Assembly: GCA_032622095.1 (NCBI GenBank)
Contig: CP136067.1
Span: 99,222,782-99,286,781, forward strand
Length of the DNA: 64,000 nucleotides
Source: Siphonodentalium dalli
Lineage: Eukaryota > Mollusca > Scaphopoda > Gadilida > Siphonodentaliidae
Reading direction: 5' to 3'
Numbering within the stretch: the first letter of the stretch is position 1; every line of letters begins with the position of its first letter. This document shows positions 12,461 through 25,900 of the stretch, in pieces. Both the position numbers and the translations under genes were made by a program. The notes under the pieces were generated by a model. The model worked only from the letters and a program-made list of their open reading frames with translations, had not been told where the DNA came from and ran no database searches.

Positions 12461-13045
12461 ATTTCAAAGGTTCACATAACCGGGTCAGGCACATCCTGAA
12501 TTAAACTATAATAGTTATATTTTAACTATAAAAGTTGATATGGATATTGCTGTTTTGTGAATTTGATAAAAGAGGGATAATCCAAAATCATATTACACAA
12601 AAAATATTAAAAATCAGGGCCGCACCAATTCGGAACCATGTTTGTTTTTTCTGATGAAATAACATTTTCAATCCATGCGACTACTTAGTCTTGATGGCAC
12701 ACGATCGTCCAGTCAATTGGCATTCAATTGTTCTAAATACTGTAATGATTGAGTGATTAAGTCGCATGTCAATATTGTTTAGTAAGGCATACTTGTGGCA
12801 TTATTAATGTAAATTAGCTGGTGCAAAATATTACACAACAAAACTTATTCATGTGCTCCAATATTACTCAAGACTGCAACTTGGCTTGCACTGGGATGAG
12901 CGATCCCAAATTATCCTCCAAAACAGGAAAAATGTGGATTTAGCACTGTCAAATTAAACTATAATAATTAAATTTAACTACAATAGTTGAATTCAATATG
13001 TGCCTGACCTGATAACTGGTTTATGTTACCCAGGTTCACTGAAAT
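12461..13045. mobile_element. Inverted-repeat element, tentative
   Basis: ACATAACCGGGTCAGGCACA at about 12474 and, inverted, TGTGCCTGACCTGATAACTGG at 13000-13020. Both arms continue into AACTATAATAGTTA-type sequence. Confidence 0.5.
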
Positions 13046-13351
13046 TGTTATTTTGATACCCAGGTTTGCTCGGCTCATGTATATATTCTATTCAAGTTTT
13101 AATTTGAGATTCGAATCGACTGTAAATCCCCGGTTTGCAAGGCCCTAAATAAAACAGATAAGTTATACCATAATACCAAATGGTATGCAAATAAATACAA
13201 GTATGGCTATAAAAAATAAACATCTGCATCCTTAGGCAATTATGCAGTCAAATTAGATGGGGAAGAGGCTATATTTATATATAAGTTTATGCAGTTAATT
13301 TTTGTTGTGGTTGAATATGCCGGGAAGAGATAGAGAATCTTTTACATATTA

Positions 13352-13640
13352 GCAAGCCTTGAAATAGTGTGTCTGTCATTTGCAGAATTAGGTCCTCAGA
13401 GGGTGAATTTAGTGATGCTACCCCATAAAGCAGGCTAGCATCACTAACTCAGCCTCTGTGTACCTCATTCTGCTTAGGCCTCATCTTCTCTAAAAAGTAT
13501 CTTTATTTTCAAATTAATATTGTTTTTAGTTACTTTTTCCCTTCTGTTCAGTTTCTATATACTCTAATTTTCAGAAGATAAAATGCATAATCTAGGTGAC
13601 TGATGGGTGAACATCACCAATTTCAACCCCCCCCCATTTG
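13352..13640. mobile_element. Family B element
   Basis: CTTGAAATAGTGTGTCTGTC end, GATGCTACCCCATAAAGCAG hairpin and the interior TTTTTAGTTACTTTTTCCC; ends in a C-run at 13628. Confidence 0.78.
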
Positions 13641-13839
13641 TGTATTATTTGTCAATAAAGTCATAATAAAGTGGATAATTTCGATCATAAGATCGTGGTA
13701 AATCTATAGTTGAAATACAATTTGCCATGATTGAGTCTGTTTACAAGAGAGGTGTCCTTCTTGGTACACTGTTAGTAATCCTCATTCTATCGGATTATTA
13801 ATCAGATATCACATTTTTGCTTTGATCACCCTATTATCA

Positions 13840-13945
13840 ATTGATATCACTCCAAAATCGGTTGATAACGCACCAAACTTGGCTGATATCACTCCAAAAT
13901 CGGCTGATAAAGCACCATACTCGGCTGATATCAATTGTGACTTTA
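13840..13945. repeat. Short tandem repeat, ~42-bp period
   Basis: GATATCACTCCAAAATCGG and GATAACGCACCAAACTTGG alternate, about 2.5 periods, also readable as 21-bp half units. Confidence 0.8.
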
Positions 13946-14145
13946 ACCAAGTGAAGCGTAGTATTTACGCCCAACATAACAGCCATAAAGCCATACATTT
14001 TAGAATATAGACTACACTGCCCCCGGGTAAAACTTAAAAGGATCCCGGATTGTACGAACACAATATTTAGATTCCGATTAGATGATTCGGTTTCAACAAT
14101 GAATTTATGAAAGCTGCTGATTTAATAATAGGTTAATCGTGTACA

Positions 14146-14590
14146 AGCCTGAGTTTATTGTGCCTGTCATTTGCAGATGAGGTCCCCAGAGGGTGAATTT
14201 AGTGATTCCATCCCGCACAGTGGGCTAGCATCACCAAATTCATTCTCTGGGGACCTCAATCTGCATGGCCTCAGACATAGACTCATATTGCATGCAATTC
14301 CCAAATGGTGGACATTGTGATGTACACCCATTGGGAACCTCAATTATGCAATGTGTCGTCTGCCAGTTTGGGGATATAGAGCAACTAAATTAAAAAAGAA
14401 ATAGAATCTATGTGAAGAGGTTTCCATAGAAATTTGATAATAAAGAAACTTTACAGAGAAGATGAGGCCTAGGCAGAATGAGGTCCCCAGAGGGTGAATT
14501 TAGTGATGCTAGCCCGCTATGTGCGATAGCGTCACTAAATTCACCCTCTGGGGACCTCATTCTGCAAATGACAGGCACACTAAACTCAGA
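14146..14590. mobile_element. Family B element, long palindromic form
   Basis: Left and right ends GTGCCTGTCATTTGCAGATG and inverse GCAAATGACAGGCACACTA, each with its own hairpin, and an interior shared with 3.3 and 34.4 kb. Confidence 0.85.
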
Positions 14591-14867
14591 CTTGATCGTG
14601 TAAAGGTCTTCTCGAGTGGAAATGAAGGAAATAGTATATAAAAACAACATAATTATGACAAAGCATTGATGTGTATCATATCGGTGCATTACGGCCATTA
14701 AAATAAAATATCTGGGTTCTCAGGCAATTAGATCTAAATTTTGAGTAGAGGGAGGCTATTTATTTAAAAAAAACTTACTCCAGAAACAAACAAAAGTTCA
14801 TTTTCATTGTTCAAATCCAATATATATAACAGAAAATATCAGTGATAAGGGAGGTGCCTGAGAACCA

Positions 14868-15178
14868 AGCCTTGAAATAGTGTGTCTGTCATTTGCAGAA
14901 AACAATGTTATTTGGAGACTGTAGATACTTGCCAGAAGATCAGGCCTTAGCAGAATGAGGTCCCCAGAGGGTGAATTTAGTGATGCTACCCCGCATAGTG
15001 GGCTAGCATCACCAAATTCACCCTCTGGGAACCTCATTCTGCTGAGGTGTAAGCAGAATGAGGTCCCCAGAGGGTGAATTTGGTGATGCTAGCCTGCTAT
15101 GCGGGGTAGCATCACTAAATTCACCCTCTGGGGACCTCATTCTGCAAATGACAGACACGCTATTTCAAGGCTTGCTGA
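14868..15178. mobile_element. Family B element, double-hairpin form
   Basis: CCTTGAAATAGTGTGTCTGT to the inverse GACACGCTATTTCAAGG, with two hairpins. The left part also holds AAACAATGTTATTTGGAGAC from another subfamily, so it may be a composite. Confidence 0.83.
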
Positions 15179-16849
15179 GAACATTGAATTATTACTTATT
15201 TGGCTTAAACTTAAACCGGGTAACAGTTGTGCAGTTTTGATAGCTAAATGACATTGTGTATGTGTGAATGAGGCTTTAGTGTGGCTGTCATATAAATCAC
15301 GTTTGAAATAACTGTTCCAAATGTCTGATTGCCATTACAACATCATTTATCCAATCCACATTATGTTCAATATTGTTATATGATCAGTTGGTGCTACGAT
15401 GCCACCTGTTCGACCCACGATGATTGTTATGATGTAATCTCTCTGAATAGTCAATGAGGCATGGTCTTTATGATTGCTACGATGTGATATGATATTATAT
15501 TATATGATCAATCTATGATCATGGTTTAATTGATCTTTGTAATTTCATCTACATGATCCATTATTTCTCAGTTAACCCTTTGGAGAGTATCTATAACATC
15601 ATATACATGATGTCATGAGTAAATTTAATGTCAACGTCATACTCATGGCAAAATAATTATTAACAAGTTTGGGTCAAAAGTGTCCAATAATTCGTTTTAA
15701 TTTATGTGCATTTTTTGTTAACATGTGTTATCATAATCATTTGCACTTATACATTCGGGACATTATTTTAATCAAAATAAGTCCTACACAAATCATTTAT
15801 AAATCATATGATTTATTGAAGTTATGTCTACATAAAATAACACTTCCTGAAACGACATATATGTCGTTCTACTCCTCATCAGATAGACGACATATACGTC
15901 GTTCTACTCGCCAAAGGGTTAATGATCCACAATATATTCAGTCTACATGATGCATGATTTGATCAGTTGAATCCCAATATGATCAGAAGTAGATGGCTGC
16001 TACAATGTGTTCATTTGGCGACTGAGAGGTGGTGGAAATGGGTCATGACATGTTCTGATGTCGCCGTATTCAGTCACGTGGTAGAACTAGAGTTATGATG
16101 TGTTCAGTTGTCACCATTTTCAGGTGGTAGAACCGGGGTCAAAATGTGCTCCGATGTCACCCGTTTGAATCAGGTGTTAAAGCCGGGGTCAAGATATGTT
16201 TAGTTGTAGAGGCGAGTCACTGTGTTTACGACTGACATCAGCACTTGAAGTTTGTAGCAGTAGGTCACCATCATAATTAATCAGCACCATATCACCACAT
16301 ACATTCACTAAACACTGGCTCTGAAATTAAAATTAAAATTCTTTATTGGATAGAATCAATCCTCAAAATTCCATGGAAAAAAAGCAATGCTGTGGGAAAC
16401 GCCGTGGCAACATGTGGAATCTAAAATGGCGCAGCATTAAATTTACTGTGGGACATTTTTCCTAATTTTGAGGGATGTAAAATAAATTACATTGTGCATC
16501 AAATCATTAATAAACAAGAGATTGCACCAGCGGTACTGGCATACCCCCACGGTGGCAAATTCAAACCGACAAAGTATGGTTGAGATATCTTCTCGGACAG
16601 AAAAAAATAACTCTAGAATGAAAAACATGCGTCTTTGATAAATTTCATATTTGCTTTGTTGCAGAAGAAATTGAATTATTTCCCACCAATGAATAGGAAT
16701 TCTTCTGCTCTTCTGTTATCTTTTTGTCTCTTTGTTGTCTGCTGATTTTTCCTGAACACCATACCAAATGAATAATAGACCATTCCATTGTATACTGTTA
16801 TAACTGGCTGGGAGAATCCATTACACAGGAAGGTGGATATATTTCTTAC
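15179..16849. other. Intron or 3' flank beside e19
   Basis: Apart from the TTAA element at 15572-15922 and family K sequence at 16678-16832, no repeats or exons were recognised. Contains ATGATGT-type low-complexity sequence at 15350-15560 and 15930-16150. Confidence 0.45.
15572..15922. mobile_element. TTAA-bounded element related in its ends to family C
   Basis: TTAACCCTTTGGAGAG to CTCGCCAAAGGGTTAA. The interior is unrelated and contains a doubled CGACATATA[T/C]GTCGTTCTACTC motif. No coding potential recognised. Confidence 0.65.
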
Positions 16850-16996
16850 TTGATTTTTGTGTGGGTTGCTTTCGACGATGCACTGTGCAAGTCTATATGC
16901 CATAACAGCATTGCCACCGAGAGCGGCCACATGTGCTCGTAGTATTGCCATTACTTCTGCAATGAATGTCTGGATAAATCCGTTCTCTCCCCCGCA
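16850..16996 (-). CDS. C2CD5: C2CD5 e19: C-terminal YbjQ-like repeat, second half
   Basis: 147 bases, phase 0 in and out, 49 residues from CGGENGFIQTFIAEVMAI through LRAHVAALGGNAVMAYRL to ESNPHKNQ. Acceptor ATGTTACAG, donor AATCAA|GTAAGA. Very close to human GGVSGFLHAFIAEV and VRAHVAALGGNAVVSY, ending at NPNKNQ. Human continues with a short tail beginning around INVSGD; no matching exon was found at lower coordinates. Copies of this acceptor form the array at 17.0-18.0 kb. Confidence 0.97.
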
Positions 16997-19900
16997 CTGT
17001 AACATGTGATATAGTATAACATTACAAGATGTATAAACCCATTCTCTCCCCCGCACTGTAACACATGATACAGTATAACATTACAATATATATAAACCCA
17101 TTCTCTTCGCGGAACTGTAACACATGATACAGTATTTTACATTACAATATATATAAACCCATTCTCTTCGGCAGACTGTAACACATGATACAGTATAACA
17201 TTACAATATATATAAACCCATTCTCTTCGCCGGACTGTAACACATGATATAGTATAACATTATAATATGTATAAACCCATTCTCTCCCCCGCACTGTAAC
17301 ACATGATACAGTATAACATTACAATATATATAAACCCATTCTCTTCACCGGACTGTAACACATGATACAGTATAACATTACAATATATGTAAACCCATTC
17401 TCTTCGCGGAACTGTAACACATGATACAGTATAACATTACAATATATATAAACCCATTCTCTTCACCAAACTGTAACACATGATACAGTATAACATTATA
17501 ATATATATAAACCCATTCTCTCCCCCACACTGTAACACATGATACAGTATAACATTACAATATATATAAACCCATTCTCTTCACGGAACTGTAACACATG
17601 ATACAGTATAACATTACAATATATATAAACCCATTCTCTTCGCCGAACTATAACACATGATACAGTATAACATTACAATATATATAAACCCATTCTCTTC
17701 GCCGGACTGTAACACATGATACAGTATAACACTACAATATGTATAAACCCATTCTCTTCGCCGGACTGTAACACATGATACAGTATAACATTACAATATA
17801 TATAAACCCATTCTCTTCGCCAGACTGTAACACATGATACAGTATAACATTACAATATATATAAACCTATTCTCTTCGCCGGACTGTAACACATGATACA
17901 GTATAACATTACAATATATATGAACCCATTCTTTTCGCCGGACTGTAACACATGATACAGTATAACATTATAATATGTATAAACCAATGTAGAAGCGGAA
18001 TCATGATACGAAGTTTGTATCGCGTAATAGAAAGCTGATCTGCTGTAAAAATGGTGTTTGCAATATTTTTACGGAGTTTTTAAGTCCCGCGGTGCAAAGT
18101 CGAAGCTTGTTTTCAAAAAACCACCCAGCAAACAATGACTAGGCTTTATGTTGATTGAAAATTTGTATGAATGATATGCGATTTTCTTGATAACAGCAGA
18201 AGAAAGAAAGACGCCAAACTTACCTCGATGTTCATATTATAAGAAAAGACTGGCATGTGGTTAGTGAGAAATACTTTCAATTTGACAAATGCGCGAAAAT
18301 GTACTGTAGGTATTTTGTACCATTTCATTACTTACGGATATGTAATGTTTTTTTTTTAAATCTTCTGTGACATGTTAAGCATGAAGGATAACCAATAGTT
18401 CAGTGTCCAAGATACCTTTGATGGGGATATACAGGGTACGTACACATTTTCGAATTACATGCAGTGACTATTGTTGGCCGAATTATTGCCTTAATTAATA
18501 TTCACTTATTCACACAAGTTTGACTGCAGTCGCATGAAGTTATTGAATAAACTACGCGTTATCGTCGCGCATCTTAACTGATCAAACATTGTATGTTCAA
18601 AATCAACTAATGTACGTTACTTCATAACTGGGGAATGGTCAGACATAATAGAATTGTATTTGCAATTATTTTCAAAATTTATTGATGTAGTTCATATATT
18701 TCTCCTAATATATTGATAATTACGTAAGGTGCCAAATAATGATAATTTAGTACGTTTGTAGAGTAATCGTATATATAGTAAACAGCGTGCGTATTCTAAA
18801 TAAGGAGATGATGCAACATGACCACAGTTCAGCAAAATAATATTTATTATAGCATGTTTATCACTATATCATAATTTTTATTGTTCTTTAAAGGGACGGG
18901 CAACCTTTGTTGTGGGTTATAATTTAAAAATAACATTTATCAAATTATAATAATTTCCTCAAGAAAATACTAATAGTATAGCATAATGATGATATGAATG
19001 CGATATTATTCACAAAACATGCTTTGTGTCAGAGAAAATGCAGGTTGAGTGTTGTTAAATTCTCGCAAAAAGCGCAGTGAATTGTTTATAAGCAGAGTCA
19101 AGATATTGCATCATTTCCTTATTTAGATTTGCACACATTATACGTCGGATGTAAAACACCTAATTTGGTGCGTCTACAACTTACAACTCACATTACTATC
19201 ATTGTAAATTGCTTATTTGATATGTATTACCATATATAGGTTAGGAAAAAATACTAACTGGATTGAAATATATTCTTCTCTTTACAAGAACAATTATATT
19301 ATTTGCACATTTTCTGTCTGGTCGTTTCCCAATCATGAAGTAACGGTGATTAGCTGGATTTTTAACTGACAGCAGGTAGAATGGGTCGATTAAAATAAAA
19401 ACTGGTGTGATTTGAATGTGATTGTTGATGTCACCAATAATTTTATCTTAGCCTTCCACAGCGCAACAGAACAATTTCATTGGATGGTCCAGATGTTCCA
19501 AGTGTTTGTCTATAAACAAATGGTTCTGTTACGTTTCTGATGTACGCGATATTAATGATTGTATAAGAACAACATCTGTTTATTATATAATATTCTTTCT
19601 GTTTACGGCGGTTTTAGCAGATGTGACTATTCTAACAGCGATACCCACCATGAAGGCATGGCATATATAGCATCTGAACAGTGAAACTAATATTCTGTAA
19701 ATAGTGAAATGTGCATTTTATTGCACTAAAATTAGTTAGAGGAAACGTGACCCCTCTTGCATGTTTACATGACTGCAGGCGCACATGTGTATCTATGTGT
19801 GGATCACAATTATAAACATTGCCTATTTGGACACATGAATATTAATGAGTTTTCAAATGAAAGTGTCAATGAAGCTCAACTTGGGGAGGAGTTAATTTTT

Positions 19901-22900
19901 TGCTGAGCAATGAAAAGAATGATAAAGAGGAAGTCACCCTGAAGATCCATATAAAGTTTGATCATGATCGGATGTGGGATATGGTCTGTAGGGTGCGGCA
20001 AAGGATTTAGTCATACAAAGAGTAAATTACAAGATGGCTGCTGGGCAGTGCAGTGCTGGCAACCATGTTTTTAAACAAATTTCAGTAAAAATAGGAGGCT
20101 CCTATCTAGAGGTCACCCCGAAGATCCCTATGAAGTTTGGTGATGATCGGATGAGTGATGAGGTCTGTAGGGAGCGCCAAAGGATTTAGTCATGCAAAGA
20201 GTAAATTCCAAGATGGCCACCAGCGGCCATGTTTTTCAAAGAATTCTGGTCAAAATAGGAGGCTCCAATCTAGAGGTCACCCCGATGATCCATATGAAGC
20301 TTGGTGATCATCGGATGAGGGATGCGGTCTGTAGGGTATGCCAAAGGATTTTGTCATACAAAGATTCAATTCCAAGATGGCCGTGTTATTCAAAAAATTT
20401 TGGTTAAATTATAAGGCTCCCATCTAGCGGTCACCCCGAAGATCCATATGAAGTTTGTTGATCATCAGATGCGGGATGTGGTCTGTAAGATGTGCCAAAG
20501 TATTTAGTCATACAAAGAGTAAATTTAAAGATTGCTGCCGGCGGCCATGTTTTTCATCGAAAATTGTTCAAATTCGATGCCTGCAAAATTTAATGAAAGT
20601 GTCAATGACACTGTAGCTCAACTTTGAAAGGAAATAATTTCAATTGTTACAGGCAATGTAGTGATTAGGAATGCAGAAAATTGAAAGAAATGTCTGAGTA
20701 ATTAAATCCAAGATGGCCACTGGCGTCTATGTTTTCCAATAAATATCAATGAAAGTGTCAATGACACTGAGCCCAACTTGGGAAGAAGTTAAATATTTGT
20801 GATGAGCAATGTACGGCCTGTAGCCCATGCTAATGGATTAAATTTTGAAATCCAAGATGGCCACTGGCAGCCATGTTTTTCGACGAATTTCGGTCAAAAT
20901 AGGAGGCTCCCATCTAGAGGTCACCCCGAAGATCCATATGAAGTTTTGTGATCATCAGATGAGGAATGTGGTCTGTAGGGTGCCAAAGGATTTTGTTATA
21001 GAAAGAGTAAATTCCAAGATGGCCACTGACGGCCATGTTTTTCAACAAATTTCGGTCAAAATAGGACGCCCTCATCTAGAGGTCACCCTGAAGATCAAAA
21101 TGAAATTTGGTAATGATCGGATGAGGGATGTGGTCTGTATGGTGTGCCAAAGGATTTAGTCATACAAAGAGTAAATTCCAAGATGGCCACTGGTGGCAAC
21201 GTTTTTCAACGAAAATCGTTCAAATTCGGCAGATCCAATCTACAGGTGATCACAATCGTGACTGCAAAATTAAAAATGATCCGGCCATAATTTCTGGGCT
21301 GTAGGGTGTGCCGATGGATTCAAATTTTAAATCCAAGATGGCTGCTGGCGGCCATGTTTTTCATTGAAAGTCAGAATTTTTTTATCTATATGTCACTCTG
21401 AAGCTACATATGAAATCTGGTGAAGATCGGATAAGGGATGCGGCTTGTAGGGCATGCCGAAGGAAATTGTTGATGCACGAACGGATGACGGACGCCAACC
21501 CATGGCAATAGATCAAACTATACATTTTAAAGTTGAGCTAAAAACATTTGATAGCTCCCATCTAGTAGATCAATATGAAGTTTGGTGATGATCGGATGAG
21601 GGAAGTGGACTGCAGGGTGTGCCAAAGGATTTAGTCATGCAAAGAGTAAAATCCAAGATGGCTGCCAGCAGCCATGTTTTATGGCCGATTGACCCCAAAA
21701 TGACTCATTCCTATCTACATGTCAATATTAACATCCATGACAAATTTCATGATGATCAGATGAACAGTTCGGCCTGTAGCCCATACTAATGGATTGAATT
21801 TTGAAATCCAAGATGGCACAGGGTCTTTAATACTGCAACAGCACAGCTCCCGCCATGAAATGGTTAATATAACCAGTAGTTAATCCCTTAGGAAATGTTC
21901 AGATGATAAGTTCAACAACGACCATATGTTGTTTGTTGGACTTATTATTAAAACATTTCCCTCAATAAACAGACTCATTCTGTACTTGTATTATCAGTTG
22001 TCTGCTTATTTTTTTTATCTGAATACCCCTCCAGATGAATAATAGACTATCCCAATGTATACGTTTATAACTAAGCGGGAGAATCCATTTAGTAAAGAAA
22101 GGGTTAAACAATAAATAATCTCCTCTCAGATTGATGTGGTTTCTATAATAAATAACTGCCTCTTGCAGCGACGTGGTTTCTACAATAAATACCCACCTCT
22201 CGCAGTGACGTAGTTTCTATAATAAATACCTGCCTCTCGCAGTGATGTGGTTTCTATAATAAATACCTGCCTATCGCAGTGACATGGTTTCTATAATAAA
22301 TACCTGCCTCTCGCAGTGACGTGGTTTCTATAATAAATACCTGCCTCTCGCAGTGACCCGTGGTCAGATACTCGTATCCCGTTTATATATAACCATGGGT
22401 ATATGCCAGATATAACAGTACAAAAAAAATGCCGTTCTTTTGACCGTGTATTTATCCATGGTGTGTGTGCCTGTGGTTGTCTGTGCCCGGTACCCAGTGT
22501 TATTGCTTTGAAAGGTAATCATGTTCGACTGGTGTTGTTAGATTGGTAATGAGATTAACGGTTTCTATGTCTTGTCTGGTCATATTTACTGGTTGAACAT
22601 TATCTGAAATAGACACACTTTTTATACTAGAATTTGCGTAACAGGGGCGCAGGGAAATCGCACATCGAGTTTTTAGAAAAAGTATTTATATGATATATAG
22701 AGGCCAACAGAACGATACCATATATGTACTATATGCGACTGCATCCAATTTGGGTTTATTGGGATGTCTTTAGTGTAGTTTTGTGGTTATGAGAGCTCAT
22801 TTCCCCCTGATTTCTGCTCCATATGTGGTCTTCTCCTTTAAAATTTCTATATGATTTCAAACAGGGTGGCACCAGGATATCCCCGACAGGGGGCCGGGCT

Positions 22901-25900
22901 TTAGCTACCAGGTTGACCATTGCAGATCTCACAAACGGGGGAGTGGCTATTCCTCCCCGACAGGGGTGGGGATGTAGCCCCCTGACTCCTCCCCGGGTGC
23001 AACGCAACATAATTTAGTATCGATGATTTCTCATCTTCAGTGGATGCAAGACCACGCTCTTAGCAAGGGGTGCCAAGCAGTGACGTGTCGACAGGGGTGG
23101 TTATGCAGGTGGCTTACCCCCCCCCCCCCCAAACTGTAGTCATACCTAATGCAACATTAATTGGAAAATTCACACCAAAATTAGGTTGAAATTGTTCTCG
23201 TAGTTTGATTTTCCAACAATTTCTTAGTGACGAATTTGTTGTTTTTAGACCAACATTTGCATATTTCCCTTTCATTTGCAAAATTCTGGACTGAAATGAC
23301 CATCAGTTGGCAATTTTCAAACCTAAGGGTGAGTGTCAGGTTAAAAATTCCCAGAATTGGAAAGCCCTAGATGCTAGATGCTAGGATTGTCAAATTTTCA
23401 TGTTCAGATTTTCAAAATGTTCTCACATCGGGCCTAACCATCGGCCGACCCGTGTGTTTTGTGTCCTTGCCAGTAGTTACTTGCTAATTAATTTAAGAAA
23501 AAAATAAATCGGGGTGTAAATTTGTCTGGCGTTACACCACTAGATGTTAGGATTTTTTAATCTCGTATTGAATTACGCAAACTTGTGAGTTTGGTGAGGT
23601 TCAATGGGGTGGGGTGCAGTTGGAAATTCCAAACGAAAACCATCAAGCCAAGTCCCGAGTGCCAAATATCCCAGACTCAACCAGGGGTGCCCCTCGCGAC
23701 TTAGTTTCTGCTTTCGGCATAGGTGTATTTGTTTTCTAACCGAGAATACACTGCAGAAATGATACAGAAGACGGATTGTCAAAAAACGCCAACATCAAAA
23801 TACACAGGGCAAGGCTTATCGGTCCAAACTCTGGAGTGTGGTTTCATTGTGTATATCTCACATATACCAAATGGTTATATATAAACGGGCTACGAGCATC
23901 TGACCGTCGGTTTCTATAATAAATACCCGCTCTCGGAGTGCAGTGGTTTCTATAATAAATACTTTCTCTCACAGTGACGTGGTTTCTATAATAAATACTT
24001 GCCTCTCACAGTGATGTGGTTTCTATAATAAATACTTGCCTCTCGTAGTGACGTGGTTTCTCTAATGAAGAAGAAGTTATAGCTGCCAAGATATTTCTCT
24101 ACCTTTCCGCCGGGAATGAAGCTTAGCGGTGTCAGCTCGATACCTGTGTATGAACGCTTCACCTGTAAAATAATACATGTCATTAACATTAGAGGTTTAA
24201 GTTTAATACCAGAGTACGAATTACCGGATTATCGCTTCACCTGAGAATACATGTAATGAAACAACACCTGGAATGAAGGTTTAAAGGCCCACTTAATTTA
24301 CGAACCCCCAGATCACATTATATAAAATATATGCCATATTATATACCATTTGAAAGAGGAAGCTCAAAAACATTTTATTATCAACTTATCCGATGTAATA
24401 AACTGTGAACATGTTGTTTTTGTTGAGTTACTGACATGTTTTTTCATCTGGATTGTAGTGCAAAGTGTATTATTTTCAATGGAAGGGGAATAACTCTATA
24501 TCTTAAAGATAGAGTTATTCCCCTTCCATTGAAACTAAATATATAGTTTCAATTCTGTTGCATTCTGGGAGTCGTAACAGGGGAAATGTTTGTATGATTT
24601 CAGCTATTTTCTAATACTCTATGGGCACCTTCTGATACACAGACTTTTCAAAATGGTGATGAATTACAGTATTTTAATCATATTTTATGGCATAGGTTGT
24701 TATTAAAACCATATATCAAGGCACTATAAAAAACAAATAATCGATGACACCAAAATTAAATGAGCCTTTAATTGAATTGGGGTGTTAGTTCTACACCAAT
24801 TTATGCTCGCTTCACCTACAAAGTAAAACATGTTGAATGAATGTTAATAGAGCAAGGTCGATACTAGTGTATAATTGTTTCACAAAAAACATAATATACA
24901 AGGTTGATACTAGTGTATAATCTGGGTCGATACTAGTGTATAATCACTAATATAAGACATACAACATACAACATGTCGTATTAATCTTAGCAGAGGAAGG
25001 TCGATACTAGTGTATAATCGCTTCACGTAAAACATATTACAACATGTTGTTATGAACCTTAGTTCAAAACCATGTGAGCCAGACAGCATGAACCAAACTT
25101 CTGCCAATAAGGTGCATAACTCCGGGAAAAAAAGTTGGACGGTGGTATATTATTGCAATAGACCTATATACCAAATATCAATTGAATCCATTAATATTTC
25201 ATTGAGTTATCGCACTAACGGTGATAAAATTGTGATTAAAATAGACAAACTAAGACCCATAACTCCGGGAAAAAAATTCGGACAAACCAGGTTTTCGAAC
25301 TCGTCCGAGATATTGTTGCAATAGACTCATATACCAAATATTGTTTAAATCGGTTAATATTTCATTGAGTTATCGCGCTAACGGTGATAACATTGCTAAA
25401 AATAGACAAACTAAGACCCATAACTCTGCAAAAAAAAATTCGGATAAACCTGGTTTTCGAACTCATCCGAGATATTGTTGCAGGAGACTCATATACCAAA
25501 TATTGTTGAAATCGGTTAATATTTCATCGAGTTATCGCGCTAACGGTGATAAAATTGCTAAAAATAGACAAACTAAGACCCATAACTCTGCGAAAAAAAT
25601 TCTGACAAACCTGATTTTCGAACTCGTCCGAGATATTGTTGCAGGAGACTCATATACCAAATATTGTTGAAATCGGTTAATATTTTATCGAGTTATCGCG
25701 CTAACGGTGATAAAATTGCTAAAAATATACAAACTAAGACCCATAACTCTGCAAAAACAAATCGGACAAACCTGGTTTTCGAATTCATCCGAGATATTGT
25801 TGCAGGAGACTCATATACCAAATATTGTTGAAATCGGTTAATATCTCATCGAGTTATCGCGCTAACGGTGATAAAATTGCTAAAAATAGACAAACTAAGA

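Noticed and set aside
16676-17056. 126-codon minus-strand open frame as a single exon
   Set aside because: Only 16850-16996 matches C2CD5. The upstream part is an array unit and the downstream part lies beyond a good GTAAGA donor in family K sequence.
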